Source: Pomacea canaliculata (lineage: Eukaryota > Mollusca > Gastropoda > Architaenioglossa > Ampullariidae). Taken from it: a DNA stretch of 64,000 nucleotides. The notes beneath the pieces are model-generated. The model was given only the letters and a program-made list of their open reading frames with translations, made no database searches and had not been told where the DNA came from. Shown in pieces: positions 13,591-25,389 of the stretch. Location: NCBI RefSeq assembly GCF_003073045.1, contig NC_037590.1, forward strand, positions 5,854,016 through 5,918,015. The letters run 5' to 3'. The translations under genes and the position numbers were made by a program. Positions within the stretch are counted from its first letter, which is position 1. The number at the start of each line of letters is the position of its first letter.

Positions 13591-13633
13591 TCAAAAATAT
13601 ACTGTTGAGAACTTATATTTAAACGGTTAGATA

Positions 13634-13890
13634 TCAAGCATTATACGGAGTACTACTACTAATTGCTTGATATAGCGTATGATCTAAGTGCTTGACACAA
13701 GCAAGACATGGAAGGACGAAAAGAGAAACAACCGCAGACAAAAAAAACAAAAAACAAAAAAAAAAAACCACACACACAAACAACAAACACCCAAAACAAA
13801 GAAAGAAGACGCAAAGGGAAATCAGGGAACAAACAGTAAGGACGGAGAGTGTCATAAATTTGCAAAACAACTGTATCAAAACTATTGATA
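13634..13890 (-). mobile_element. LINE 3' UTR fragment, inverted copy
   Basis: The reverse complement matches the LINE 3' UTR near 9950-10020, including the stretch around AAATTTATGACACTCTCC and TTTGTTCCCTGAT. An A/C-rich expansion fills 13,738-13,800. No coding capacity. Confidence 0.6.
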
Positions 13891-14444
13891 ACTAATCAAT
13901 AAACCAAAAAATGAAAGAAAAGGTTAAAAATGAAATGGCATTTTGTTGATTTGTAAGAATGTTTATTTTAATTTCCCTCTATGCTCTACTTTGTTGCTAG
14001 TGGGTTAAAAAAAAAGCTATACTACTCAGAAATATTGATGCATTTTTGAGTACGATATGAAAGAGTGATTTAAGATTAGATATATAACATATATAAGTGT
14101 TTTAAAAGTTTTTCTACTTATGTTCTAATCAAACATCTGAAGTTTATGTCAAATATAGTTCACAATAACAGTCAAAACTCTTGCTGGCTTTGGTGGTTGG
14201 CGAAGTATTGATGAAAGGGATGATAATTATTGTATTATTTGTAAGGACCAGGTGCAGACTGCATGTGACTGGAATGACGACTGCGAGGTCTGATAGCTTT
14301 ACACCTGTTCTCTCACACCTGTCCCTACACCTGTACAGCAGGTAGGTCTGTCAGACGGTGACGCATCTCTCCTGCGTGCTTTGACCCTCAGAGCTACAGT
14401 CGACATCTGAAGGCAGCAGCACACTGTCTCGTCACCCACTCGCC
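13891..14444. promoter_or_regulatory. Upstream region and probable 5' UTR of GT31 gene A
   Basis: The first ~250 bp are AT-rich without features. 14,240-14,444 is GC-richer and abuts the proposed start codon of gene A. A CAGGTAGGT at about 14,338-14,346 could be an upstream splice donor. No TATA box matching the one of genes B, C, E and G was found, so A seems to use a different promoter. The transcription start cannot be placed. Confidence 0.35.
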
Positions 14445-17050
14445 ATGACAAATCTCGTGGACACTGGAGCAAAGCCCTGTCGCAGGTAATTGTTTTGCAA
14501 GTCCTCTCCCCTGCATTTTTCTTCTTTAATTACATAAACGCATGTATATAATATAACTGTCCATAGATACAAACATGTTTTGTTATGTGAGATATACAGG
14601 AACATTGTATGTCTATGTGTTCACGTCCCAGTATGTATTGTCTGCGTGACCGTGTGTGTGTGGTAGAGATAGTGATTTTCGCGCACTCAAATTTTTATAA
14701 AGACCTCCAGGAATAAATAAAGTCCACGGACAGGGACCTAGTCTCTACAGGGGGATCGCTCTCTGAGTTCTTGTTTGTTTTTTTTTTTTTGTTTTTTTTT
14801 ATTTTTTATTTTTGTTTATCTGTAGTCCAATGCTTTCACTTTTAGTTCCCTTAGTTTTCAGACACTTCTTGCTGATCAGCATCGATGTATTCATCCTCAT
14901 GCTGTATTGTTTTACTGTCTGTGGCTTTTTTTGAACTAATTAAAATTTAAAACTCTCAATTTTCATTCTCGAATGCACTTTAATGAATTACAAAAATCAA
15001 CTACAAGGATACGATGGTTAATGACTTTTATTTAAAGTTGATGGACGGGCAATGATGTTTGCGATGCCGACAATGCATGATGCGGGCCAAAGTGACAAAA
15101 ACAGTGGCACGAGAAAATGGACTGTTCCAAGGGTACCTGACTGAGTTTAAAAAAAAAAGCGATTTAGCCTCATAAGAGGATATTTTATTCTTTCCTTCCG
15201 GCTCGTCTGTGGAGCAAACGTCAGCAATGTTATGGAGAATAACTGTTTCAGCATTTCATCCCTTGACTGATAAAAGTCGTTGGGAGGAACAATATATTTC
15301 ATTTATGTTTTAGTCATAAAGACTGTTTTAGCAATGACACAAAGATTGTTTCAGTCATGAAGACGGTTTCAGCAAAGGGCACACAAAAAAAGATTCTTTT
15401 TTTCGTTTTAGTAACAGAAGCATCTACAAGGTCTGTGAAAACTAGTGTCATGACTGTCCTCTTCGTTTTTTCATTTTTCAGCCTGTCCCCGTTCATTTGT
15501 TTACTTCTTTTAGTGTATGAGATGGATGTATTAAATTTATATACTGTATTCATTTACAGAACGTTATAGGTAGATGAAAAATACATGTCTAACCATGCAT
15601 GTATCTTTTCGTGTTATTTGTGAGAAATATGTGTATATTCTTATGTATACTCGACTGGCTTTGATATGTGTGTATGTGTGCGCGCGCGTTTGTATCTGAA
15701 AGTATATGTCTGCGTGCGTGTACGTGCGTGCTTGCATGTTTCAGCTGTCGGCATGTCATCAAGAAGTTGTCTCGGCCATACTTCACACCCATCTTTGTGC
15801 TCTCTGGGTTGTCAGTCCTGATGCTGCTACACTTTCATCGAGACAAGTCTGCCTCCACAGATATCTCTCACAGTACCCCTCATCCACCCGTTTTCATCAC
15901 GCGCGCACAAATGTTTGGAGTTCTACAGGGCCAAATCGGTTACACTCGCTCCTCTCGTCTTCACTTCGACTTTCCTGCTAACGGACAGGACGTACAAATG
16001 GTTCAAACGGCAAACAATGTAAAATCTAAGTCAAGAGACTTCAGTTTCAGCTATGTGAATAAATCGAAGGAAATTCCAGTGACAGACGCGTCACCAATAC
16101 ACTTGGAAATTCAACACAATACTTCTTTATCCAATGTTATTCGATCTTTGCAGCTTATCGATGATGAGGATTATCTGCGAGACAACTCGTCCTTCTTTCG
16201 GCTTCGGCCACATGTTGTCAACAGCTTCGTCCCAGAACTTCTCATCCAGGCTTCTCCGTTGTGTCCTGAGGATGTTCCGTGTCTGTTGTTCGCTGTGCCC
16301 TCCGTACCAGAGCACTCAGAACAAAGGGAGGCTATCCGCAATACATGGGGGAGCCTGGCTCGTGGAGGGTCGTGGCCACGGAGGTCAGGTCCATCTTACG
16401 AGATGAAGGTCGTATTCTTCCTCGGTGTTCGTTCAGAAGCAAACATGACAGAGCTGAAAGCAGAATCTGAGCTCTATGGAGACATCGTCATGGGCGACTT
16501 CGTAGACAGTTATCGCAACCTGTCAGTCAAAATAGGCTTCGCCCTGCATTGGAGTGTAACATATTGCAAGAACGCACAAACCTTTATTAAAGTAGACGAG
16601 GATACTTTCGTTAATGTGCCTTTACTTTCAGATGTGTTGAATAATGTATCCAAACAACATGAGCGCTATGTACTTGGCTACAGACATGCGTACTCGAAGC
16701 CTTATGTAGTGCGGCAAGGTCAGTGGAAGGTAGAGGAGGATGCTTACCCACTTCAGTTCTTTCCCGCTTACATGTATGGGCATTCCTATGCTATTTCACA
16801 CAGGGCTATCTCGGACCTAGTCACCGCCTACCAGCACATGCCACTGGTTCGGGTGGAAGACGCTTTCTTTACTGGGATCCTGACCAAGACAATGGGCATT
16901 CCTAGAATTCACTGTCCTTATTTTGCATCATTGATGGAAACTAGATGGTGTCAGTTAATTGAAGATACGTATGTAAGTCAAACAAGGTTTCGAGATTCAT
17001 CAGATCTCCACAAAGTTTGGTCAGCCCTTCTGACAGGTAAATGCAAGTAG
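14445..17050 (+). CDS. GT31 beta-1,3-glycosyltransferase, gene A
   Basis: Two coding exons are proposed: 14445-14485 and 15745-17050 (448 aa). The large exon follows TGCATGTTTCAG and reads in phase 2; the 41-nt first exon ends CGCAG|GTAATT and restores that frame exactly. The predicted protein is a type II Golgi enzyme: short basic cytosolic tail, anchor at about residues 26-42, long stem with several N-glycosylation sequons, then the Galactosyl_T domain from about residue 190. Visible motifs are REAIRNTWGS, the metal-binding DED at 298-300 (KVDEDTFVN), YGHSYAIS and the acidic EDAFFTG at 385-391. GT31 enzymes add Gal, GlcNAc or GalNAc in beta-1,3 linkage; the donor here is unknown. It is the most divergent member of the cluster and lies outside the duplicated block. 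An in-frame ATG at 15668 would also read into the exon but would skip the intron signals. Confidence 0.93.
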
Positions 17051-17096
17051 ATCGGCGGACAGTCAACTCTGCAAGTTCACTTAGGTAAACTATCGC

Positions 17097-17102
17097 AATA
17101 AA
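17097..17102 (+). terminator. Polyadenylation signal of gene A
   Basis: AATAAA lies 47 bp after the TAG stop of gene A, a suitable position for a short 3' UTR. Confidence 0.6.
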
Positions 17103-18052
17103 ACATCTCATTGAAATACTCTCCTAAGCGTGCCCCAGGCTTTATAGTGAATACTTTGGTGTCTAAAGAAATATAAGTGAAATGATTTAATAATATGATA
17201 GAAGGAAAAAAAAAACACTGAATCTTTACACTCAAGATGAAAAAAGTAGCCTTTTTGGAGCTTTTATGATGGAACGAGAAGCCTTCTTCAGCAGCTAAAA
17301 GCTAAGTGACTGATGATATCAGTGCACACGATTTTTAGACGAATAAATTAATAAGAATTATTCAACAATAATCTTAGTAATAAAAAATACTATAGACCCG
17401 ATACAGTGGTTGTTACAATGTTTCTCCGATTTCTAGTCAAACGAGAAACATTGGCGCCAAGAAGCTGGCACTTGGGCGACTCAATGGTGTAGGGGAGGCT
17501 ATCCATGCTTACCGTACTTCCAATATGACAGTGTTGTTATCTCCCATTAGAACCAATTATTCACTCAAGTCGCATTAGCTGTCGAAGATGTCACCGCGGC
17601 TCTCTTACTGTAAAATATTTATGTCTCACTCTCTCCACGCTTGTGATGAGATGAGAATAAACATTTTGACAACTTCTTGTTCACATGAGTACTAGTTTCT
17701 TCGACGATTGTTCACCTGAGTACACTGTCATGCAACACACACACATTCTACATTTTACACGGGGCGCAAGCTCTGGTCACGAGGTTCTCTTGTGTGGATG
17801 CTTTCTAACACGAGTGTCCTGAGTGTCTTCTTCCTCTTGGCTTCAGTCTTGGTCTTGCTGAAAATAATAAAAGTAAGAATTAAAAAAGAGAATTTATTTA
17901 GCGCATTTCCCGACAACACATGGCTCAATGCGTTTTACAAGAGAAGGGCGAATAAAATGTGCAAAACAAATATACAGACACAGTTAACAAACGAAGAACA
18001 AAAAAATGCAGCTGCGATGTCCTTGGCGTTGATGGAAGGCTTGGGTCGTAGC
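17103..18052. other. Intergenic between gene A and a TIR element
   Basis: No gene is supported. A plus-strand frame at 17792-18112 begins with a hydrophobic stretch but runs into repeat sequence and has no recognised domain. An inverted SINE/LINE tail lies at about 17868-17960. Confidence 0.5.
17868..17960 (-). repeat. Inverted SINE/LINE tail (GCGC stem)
   Basis: TTTATTTAGCGCATTTCCC followed by GGCTCAATGCGTTTTACAA is the reverse complement of the common invertebrate tail in which a gene-proximal GCGC motif pairs with a second one before an ATAAA run. Only the tail is recognised. Confidence 0.5.
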
Positions 18053-19616
18053 CAGGGCCGCCGAGAGCCAGCAGGGACCCCGGGGCCTCTCCGGTCCCTT
18101 TGTAATTGTTAATCTAAATTATTTTCCCAATATATAATAATATAGTTATCAGTTGTCAATATCTACATTTCATTCAGTAACGTAATCAAACTGCAAGCAT
18201 TAGGACAAGTACACTAGGATAAATTAAAATTAACAAACATTGATACATTACTTGGGGGAGGTGGGTCTGGTGTACCCGGGCCCGCGGCTGTGAAGAGGGC
18301 CAGGCCATGGTTAGTTGATTTTTTTCCTTCTTCTTTTCTTTTACTATTTCTTTTAAAGAAAGGTTGACGTAAGATTCTTCCGTCTGGGGATTTTTTTTTC
18401 TATAGAACGGAATACTACATATCTTTAACGTCAGCTTTCATCATTTACCAAGCACTCAACTTGTACACAACTCTATGCTGACAATGACAATGACAATGAC
18501 AATGACCAACTTTACTTCCTCCAGTGAGCACTTTGAGCATTGGAAGGTGCTCTAGTTATAAAACCAAAGGTTAGCAATAAAAATAAGAAATAAAGTTCGG
18601 TACAGCTTTAAAATTTGTCAGTATATATAATATAAACAACAGAGGTGATAGACAACAGCCTTGTTGGGAGCCAGTGACTGTAACAACAGTATCAGGATAA
18701 TTACTATTTACACACACCATCTGCTGTCTGCAAGCAAAAAAATCCCATATTCACAAAACCAGTTGATGTGGAAGATCAAAATCAGAAATCAGTCTCAAAG
18801 CCAAAAGGTATGGTTGCACTGTATTGAATGCAGAACTAAAATCTGCGAATAGTAGTTTAGCATGTGTCTTGAGCTTTTCCAAATGTTTGTACAGTGTGTT
18901 CAGAATGAACGACTTGGCATCATCAACACCCCTCCCCTTCCTATAAGCAAATTGCAGTGGGTCCAGTTTATTCCTACAGATGTTAAGATGAGATTTTTGA
19001 CAATTTTCTCGAGAGTTTTTATTGTGAGGGAGGTTAATGCTACTGGCCGAAAATCAGCAGGATGACTAGTATTAGGTTTTTTGAGCAGTGGGGACGATGG
19101 CTTGTCTCCTTCCGCTCTTCCTCTTACACCACTCCGCTGCAGTCATTTCATGCGAAAGGTTCGAAAAGAAGAGGGGATGGTCTCAAGGAGAATAGAAACT
19201 CTCTCACGTAGACAGAGTGGCCGCCATCTTGATGCTGTTGACCTGACGCCGTTTCATTAGAAATACAAAGACCGACACTAATCATTCTACAATTTTCAAA
19301 TTCGTGAACTTGCACATTTTCCAAGTAGTCACATCCACCACTTAGAACTAAACACACTAGATTAAGGAGATAGCGAGCACATGGTCCCCCGTCGCCCATC
19401 ATGCGTGAGCGGCCTTTATAGATGTTCAAGTAGTGATGTAGATCACAGTGCAATTTTCTCAAGTTTTCAGTCAATATTACGTTGCTACATGAAATGTAGA
19501 CATTGACAAATGAAAAGTATATTGTTATATACTGGGAGAATAATGTACGGTAACAATTACAAGGGGCCCAGCAATGTCGTCTGCACTGGGGGCCCTGATG
19601 GCTCTCGGCGGCCCTG
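18053..19616. mobile_element. TIR DNA element (~1.56 kb) with LINE cargo
   Basis: The left end CAGGGCCGCCGAGAGCCA and the reverse complement of the right end agree over at least 17 bp. Weaker similarity continues inward about 60 bp to TTGTAATTGTTA on both sides. A third related end is at 58505-58626. Flanking bases read GTAGC and GTACC, so the target duplication is uncertain. No transposase of its own is seen; the interior contains a LINE reverse transcriptase fragment. It is a non-autonomous element of unresolved superfamily. Confidence 0.6.
18640..19110 (-). mobile_element. LINE reverse transcriptase fragment nested in the TIR element
   Basis: Minus-strand translation gives consecutive RT pieces. 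First come HPADFRPVALTSL and LEKIVKNLI. Then GRGVDDAKSFILNTLYKHLE is followed by LLFADFSSAFNTVQP, and finally VVTVSGSPQGC, the conserved SPQG turn. The order is that of CR1/Rex/jockey-type LINEs. At least one frame change occurs near 18,950, and the fragment stops at SPQG, so it is not functional. Confidence 0.85.
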
Positions 19617-19664
19617 GTACCCATATAACTTCACTGATGACTGCTCGTGGTAAAGCTGCTATAG

Positions 19665-19850
19665 CAGTGGTTCTTAACCTTTTTTGAGGTACCGAACCCA
19701 CAAGTTTGATATGCACATTCACCGAACCCTTATTAGTGTCATCACGAATTGCGGGTGTGTCTTGACCTCCATGTTGGAGGCTCCGCCGAACCCCTGAGAC
19801 CGACTCACCGAACCCCTAGGGTTCGATGGAACCCCGCTTATGAACCACTG
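19665..19850. mobile_element. hAT-family MITE, copy 1
   Basis: The 186-bp element starts CAGTGGTTCTTAACC and ends in a complementary GAACCACTG. It is flanked by a perfect 8-bp target duplication TGCTATAG (19657-19664 and 19851-19858), diagnostic for hAT. A close relative lies at 59520-59707. It sits ~480 bp upstream of gene B. Confidence 0.9.
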
Positions 19851-20194
19851 TGCTATAGTGTAGTGGGTACCGTGAGTAGGTCTCAGTGGAACGTTATAGG
19901 GTCTGATTTCTATTCCTTTCGTGGATCTTTCTATTTTTTTTTTCCTGGTATACACGCTTAGCTTTGTGTGTGGGTGTGTGTAAGGGAGGGGGGGGCGCTT
20001 CTTTTTTAACTGGACATCTGTGCTTAAGATAGCTGTTTAGGATGAAGGTTGGATTAGGTTTTAGAGTGGGCTATGATTAATTTCAGAGTGAAATACAAAC
20101 CAATCGAAGTCAAGGTTCGATAAGGTCAACTTCAATCGGTTGTTTGTGATTACTTAAAATAGAATCACTCAAGTCTGAAAACAAGTTCCCATCT

Positions 20195-20327
20195 GTCACC
20201 AAGTGACGGGGCCGTTACGTGTCAGTAATGATTGAAAACTTCCCATAAGCTATAACAGAAGAACAAAAGTCAGAAGGACAAAAACAATTAAACATCACAG
20301 GCGTCACATCTACCTTCAACGAGCAAC
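20195..20327 (+). promoter_or_regulatory. Core promoter of GT31 gene B
   Basis: A TATA-like TAAGCTATAACAG (TATAACAG at 20251-20258) lies 77 bp before the ATG. Upstream is a block with GTCACCAAGTGACG and GTTACGTGTCAGTAATG. The same arrangement stands before gene E (nearly identical) and, inverted and more diverged, before C and G. In E the box reads TATAAAAG, closer to consensus. Confidence 0.6.
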
Positions 20328-22201
20328 ATGGACAGGTAAGACACATTTTACTTACCACCTCGCCATCTTCGCAACTATGGAATTATTTTTTAAAGTTTTT
20401 TCTTTAAGACATACCTAGCTCAAATTTAAAGGCGCTTTTAATTTCTCTTTCTCCTTGGAGGTGTGTAGGGGTGGGAGAAGCTGTACTCTTTTGATGGTTA
20501 TTAAACCGACAGGTGGAGCTATTTTCTATTATTTAAATTTTGACCCTGGAAAACTCGGATAATTAACAGTCTGATTTGCGACAAATTAGGTCTCTAGGTA
20601 CAAAACAAAGGCACAGAGAAAGATAGTTAAATCAGAGTTAGTTTATTCCTTGTTGCTCCTTTGAGGAAAATGTGACTTGTTAAATCTACGAAAAAACGAA
20701 ATTTACCTCTCTTCGTTTTTCGGAAAAGACAAAAATCAAAAAACTTACGTTCGAGATTTTTGACAACTCGGCGCAGCGCACCACAAAGTACCAGGCATCC
20801 TCACATAAAGACGGATAGGTACAGGAGGGCGTGGCGGGGTCACGTACGGGTCAGCGCGGGTTCACTTTTGCTTATCCCCTTTGATTTAGAATCTGGTAAA
20901 GTAGCCATTTATACATGTGTGGTGTACGTGTCTCTGTGGGCATTACGTGTACCTGTAGGTGTGTGTGTGGGGGGGGGGGGAAACGTATGTACGTCTTCGT
21001 ATGTCGGTATACGTGTACTTACGATATAAACTATACTATATACTGTATAAACTCACGGTAGTGTGTGTGTATGGATTTGTTTTTGTCTTATTCCAGAATT
21101 TGTCAAGTATACAAAGTACCACGGAAAAACTATTACAGGATCCTGTTTCTCCTCTTCGTTTGTGAGGCTTTTGCGCTCTTTCTTCTCTCTACTCGATTCA
21201 AAAGCATATATCCACTGGCATTTTTCAATCTCCAGTCGATGTTTAAAAAACCTCCTACCTTCATTTCGAACACTTCAGATGACGTCCTCAGAACAATTGA
21301 GTATTTTCCAGAAGACGAATACCTCAAAGATAACTCTTCCTTCTTTAAACTTCGGCCAGAAGTCATCAACAGCTTCGTTCCAGAAATTCTCATTCAGGCA
21401 TCACCTCTGTGCGCTGGGGATGGTCCTTACCTGCTGGTCGCCATACCCTCCGTACATAATCACATGCATGTGAGGGAGGCAATCCGAAACACGTGGGGTA
21501 GCATAGCATCTGGCAGAAAATGGCCGCGGAAGTCTGTGGCTGTGGACGTCAAGCTGGTCTTCTTTCTAGGAGTTAACGAAGCAACAAACATGTCCGACCT
21601 GAAGGCGGAGTCTGGACGCCATGGAGACATCGTGCTGGGCAACTTTCTGGACACTTACCGTAACCTGTCCGTCAAAATAGCCTTTATATTACACTGGACA
21701 ATTACTTACTGCTCAAACGCGAAACATTTACTTAAAGTAGATGAAGACATCTTCGTTAATATACCTTTACTGATAGACATACTACATAATGTATCCAAGC
21801 AACAAGAGCGCTACATCATTGGCCACAAACACAATTTCCACAAGCCCCCTGTTGTTCGCAGAGGTCGGTGGTCAGTCAACGAGTCTGTATACCCTCTTCA
21901 TTACTTTCCCCGCTACACATTCGGAAGTTCATATGTTATTTCTCACAAGGCTGTCAGAGACCTGCTCACCGCTTACAAGTACATGCCTCTTGTCCTGGTA
22001 GAAGACGCTTTCTTCACTGGAATCCTGGCTAAGACAATGAGCATTCCCAGAACTCACTGTCCTCGCTTTGCACCAGCGAGTGAAACTAACAGATGTCTTT
22101 TACTGGAAGACAAGTTTGTGAGTCAAGCAGGCTTTCGAAAAAACACTTCTGATTACTACAATACTTGGTCCATGATTGTTAACAACAAATGTAGAAAATG
22201 A
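20328..22201 (+). CDS. GT31 beta-1,3-glycosyltransferase, gene B
   Basis: Exons 20328-20335 (only ATGGACAG, before GTAAGA) and 21097-22201 (after TTATTCCAG) join in phase 2 to a 370-aa protein beginning MDRICQVYK. Basic tail, membrane anchor at about 16-34, short stem and one Galactosyl_T domain follow. Visible motifs are REAIRNTWGS, FFLG, HGDIVLGNFLDTYRNLSVK, DED at 218-220 and EDAFFTG from residue 305. Compared with E and F it has two odd changes: DEDIFVN instead of DEDTFVN next to the metal site, and FGSSYVIS instead of YGHSYVIS in a motif conserved even in A and H. These could alter activity. A beta-1,3-transferase of the Golgi is expected; substrate unknown. The 761-bp intron is nearly identical to that of gene E. 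Confidence 0.95.
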
Positions 22202-25200
22202 TGTTTCCAGGAAGTAGATTGATAGTTTAGTTTGACGAGTTTAACGTCCATGTTGGAATGTTCGATATTAGCGATCAAAGTTTAGTTCGTATCGCCGTTT
22301 ACTCAGAGTTTGTACCAATTTGCATTGTGAATACATGTATATTGCTGCTTATATAATATTAATTCTATTTACAGCTTTTAAAACATGTCTCTTTTCCACT
22401 TGTTCTTTGTTGCGATAGTTCTCCTTTTTAAGAGACCTTTGGTAAAATATAGTCTACAGTTTATCGATAAATATTAACTATTCATTATTATAATGTTTTT
22501 AAGTGAATAAATTTCTTTTTTTTAAAATTCACATTCTGAAATATTTTGCTGATTCGACGTGTTGTGTTCCGCCATTACATTTGATGATTAAAAAAAATTA
22601 TGACTCTAGTAAAATAGACGATAGACGATTTTTAGTTTTGTCTTGCCGTCTATACCTACTCTTAATAACACTTTCTCAAACATCTAGAAGCTAATGGTTA
22701 CAAAGTGTAGAGCTTGATGCGGATACATTTTTTAGGTACAAACCCTGAATTTCTAGCTGGTTGTCTCTTGTATTATTTTGTCTTCTATATTGTTCTTGCG
22801 CTCGTTCCCTTGCTGTGCATCCACTCGCATACATACACACGCGCTCTCACACGCTGAGAGAGGTATGAACACAGAATGACTGTGAGTTAGAGTAAGCTAC
22901 AGGTTGTTGTCTGTAAAGAGCTCTAACATTGTGAACACCCACTTTAAAAAAACAACCGGCTTATAATTAGTATCACCGCTCTATTTGGAAAGATAAAAGT
23001 CCAGGAAACAACACGTTTATTTCAAATAACCAATCACTGCTTTTTTTCTAATTCATACACTAAACTTAGTACAGCTAATGCTAGTAGAATACACAAACGA
23101 GTCAAGCATGTACATAGGTGAATGACTGTCTCAAGCACATTGCAGGTAAATCAAGGTAAGCTTATCTAGGTGTGCTTCATTTTAAAGACAGAAATAGTGT
23201 TTGCATCCCTTTTACAATAAGATGTATGGACCTTCAGTTTGTACATTGCGAACTATTTTTAGTCTTCATCCACTCTTAAGGACAACCCAGTTACACAAGG
23301 CAGTATCAATTTATTTCTTATCCAACTAACTTTTTTCTTCTCTCTTAATTGGAAATATTTTCTTCGGAATAGCAGATTTTTAACACCTGAAAATTTGCAG
23401 CATTGTAGACTCTAACGAAGTTCAAAACTTGCTGGATTTCGACAAGCATAAGGTATTCTGCCTTTGATTGCCGTTGAGTTATCTTCTGTTATAGAAAACG
23501 TAAGAGTACCGTCCCCTGAATGTCAATCGATTGAATTATCTCCCTTTACGTCGTCAGCCCTTAGTTTATCATGAAATCAACCTTATTATTACAAGTGAAA
23601 GTGATTCAGAATCATGAGAATGCGTCTGAGGTGGAGATGGAGCGGCGTTAATTTTACCTAATTGGATATTACTTGTGTAAGACCTTGTGTTTGCTAAATT
23701 TGTGTACAAAAGTACACAAGGGATACAAATAGTAAGCAGTTTCTAAAAGTGTCTAAGAAAGAGGTTGTCATGCTGTTAACTTTCTAAGATTAATTTTCTA
23801 AACAAATTTGCGTGTGTGTGTGGGCGCGCGCCCGTGCGTGCGACCACTTAATGTCTGAAATGTGTGAATGAACTTTATTCTTTGATTCATTAATAAATAC
23901 TCCTTTCATCATCGTAATTATACTCATAATTATGAACGGTGGATTAACATGCCAGTAAAAGTCTCTACAATAAACGAAGGAGCAGGTCTGTGTGAACAAC
24001 AGTGTTCTTCATACGTCATTATTGTTGACAGAAGGTTTGCTTGTGTACTCATTAAGAAACCTGACTTTTACACCTTCTGTTATTTATCGTTTATTTTTCT
24101 TTCCCCAAGCCTACCGTATGTTACGCAGATCGATGTAACTTTGCTTCGGGCTGTCGATGTCCGAAATCGTGTTCACAGAAAAAAAACAACACTTGTTTAA
24201 AAAAATAGTTGACACCGAAAAAAACCTTCTTGCTAAACACGTATAGCAGCGTGTCATCTCTTCACAAAGATCGACAGATAATGTTTGATATGTCGTTAAA
24301 ACTTAGGAAAAGCACTTTAAAGAGGTTAATTGGTAGTGGAAGATGTTGCTATGTTTTGTGCTTAAAAAAAGAGAATGAACAAAACTGCAGAGTTAAAAAG
24401 TCAGATCAGGAGACTTTCTTGCTACAAGCAGAATTCCTGATAAGCAAGTATGTCCAACAACCAGCTTGAAATGTTTTGAACAAATTATTTAAAATGTTAT
24501 GGGCATGAATTTCGCACGGCACGTTTGAATAAAGTTAATCCACTGGCGTTTGTTGCCATTATCTTTATGATTTACTACGTGAGTACAAACTAATTCCATC
24601 TGAGTTTCGAAGAGAACAGTCAGCAACAGCACATTGTGTGCTGGTCTTGTTTCTTTTACCGAGGATTGCATCTTTTCTTTTCAAATTCATTTCATGAAGA
24701 CGACGTTGTATTTAGAAATACAACCCTTTTGTCACTTCCTATTTTATCGACAAAGTCAGGTGATTAAGAGAAAAACAATGTCTCGTGCCACTGGACTATG
24801 TTTTTATGCCACTTTATGCTCTATTTCGCTGAACGCTCGTGTTGTCCTTTGCGTTCTTACAGTAGTCAACGGCGACTTCACCACATGAGGGTAAAACTAT
24901 TTAACGATTTCACATAAAATGTTTGATGCTCTACTACAATCTGTACGCACTGAAATAAAAAAGCTTTCAGTTTGACTTCAAATTCAAAAAGTAAAAATAG
25001 AATAAATAAAAATCCTTACTTTCCGACTGCCCATGCAATAAGTGGTCACAGTTGTGAAGCAGCCTGAAATCATCGTTGTTGTTTATTCTCCTTTCTAATA
25101 TTTTAAAATAATTTGTGTTTTCTTGATGGCAGTATGGGTCTAAAAGCTTCTATTGTTATTTCATGCATTTTCTGTTACTCAGTCGCTAAACTCAGTCTGT

Positions 25201-25389
25201 TTCGTTCGTTGCAGTGGATCAATGTGACACATAGTTTGAATCCTTTGTTTTAAAAAAGTGTCCTCAAGTCGACCACATTCCATAATAGCAAGCAAGCGGG
25301 CAAACGAGAGAGAAAGAGAGAGTGATTGAGAGCAATAATTCATTTCACTTTTCTTCACCAGTAAGACTCATGTCTTTAAACTAATAAGG
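22202..25389. other. B-C intergenic region, first copy of a duplicated spacer
   Basis: No gene is seen. The whole stretch matches 39556-42720 downstream of gene F by eye, with scattered substitutions and small indels, showing that it belongs to the B-C-D/F-G-H block duplication. A likely polyadenylation signal for gene B, AATAAA, is at 22506-22511 (the F counterpart is at 39860-39865). A GT/GC dinucleotide tract lies near 23810-23840. Confidence 0.7.

Noticed and set aside
13385-13594. Poly-asparagine frame
   Set aside because: Antisense reading of the ATT/CAT tail of a SINE/LINE.
21063-21473. Second plus-strand frame overlapping gene B, repeated in E and F
   Set aside because: Conserved only because the underlying GT31 coding sequence is conserved; lacks its own signals.
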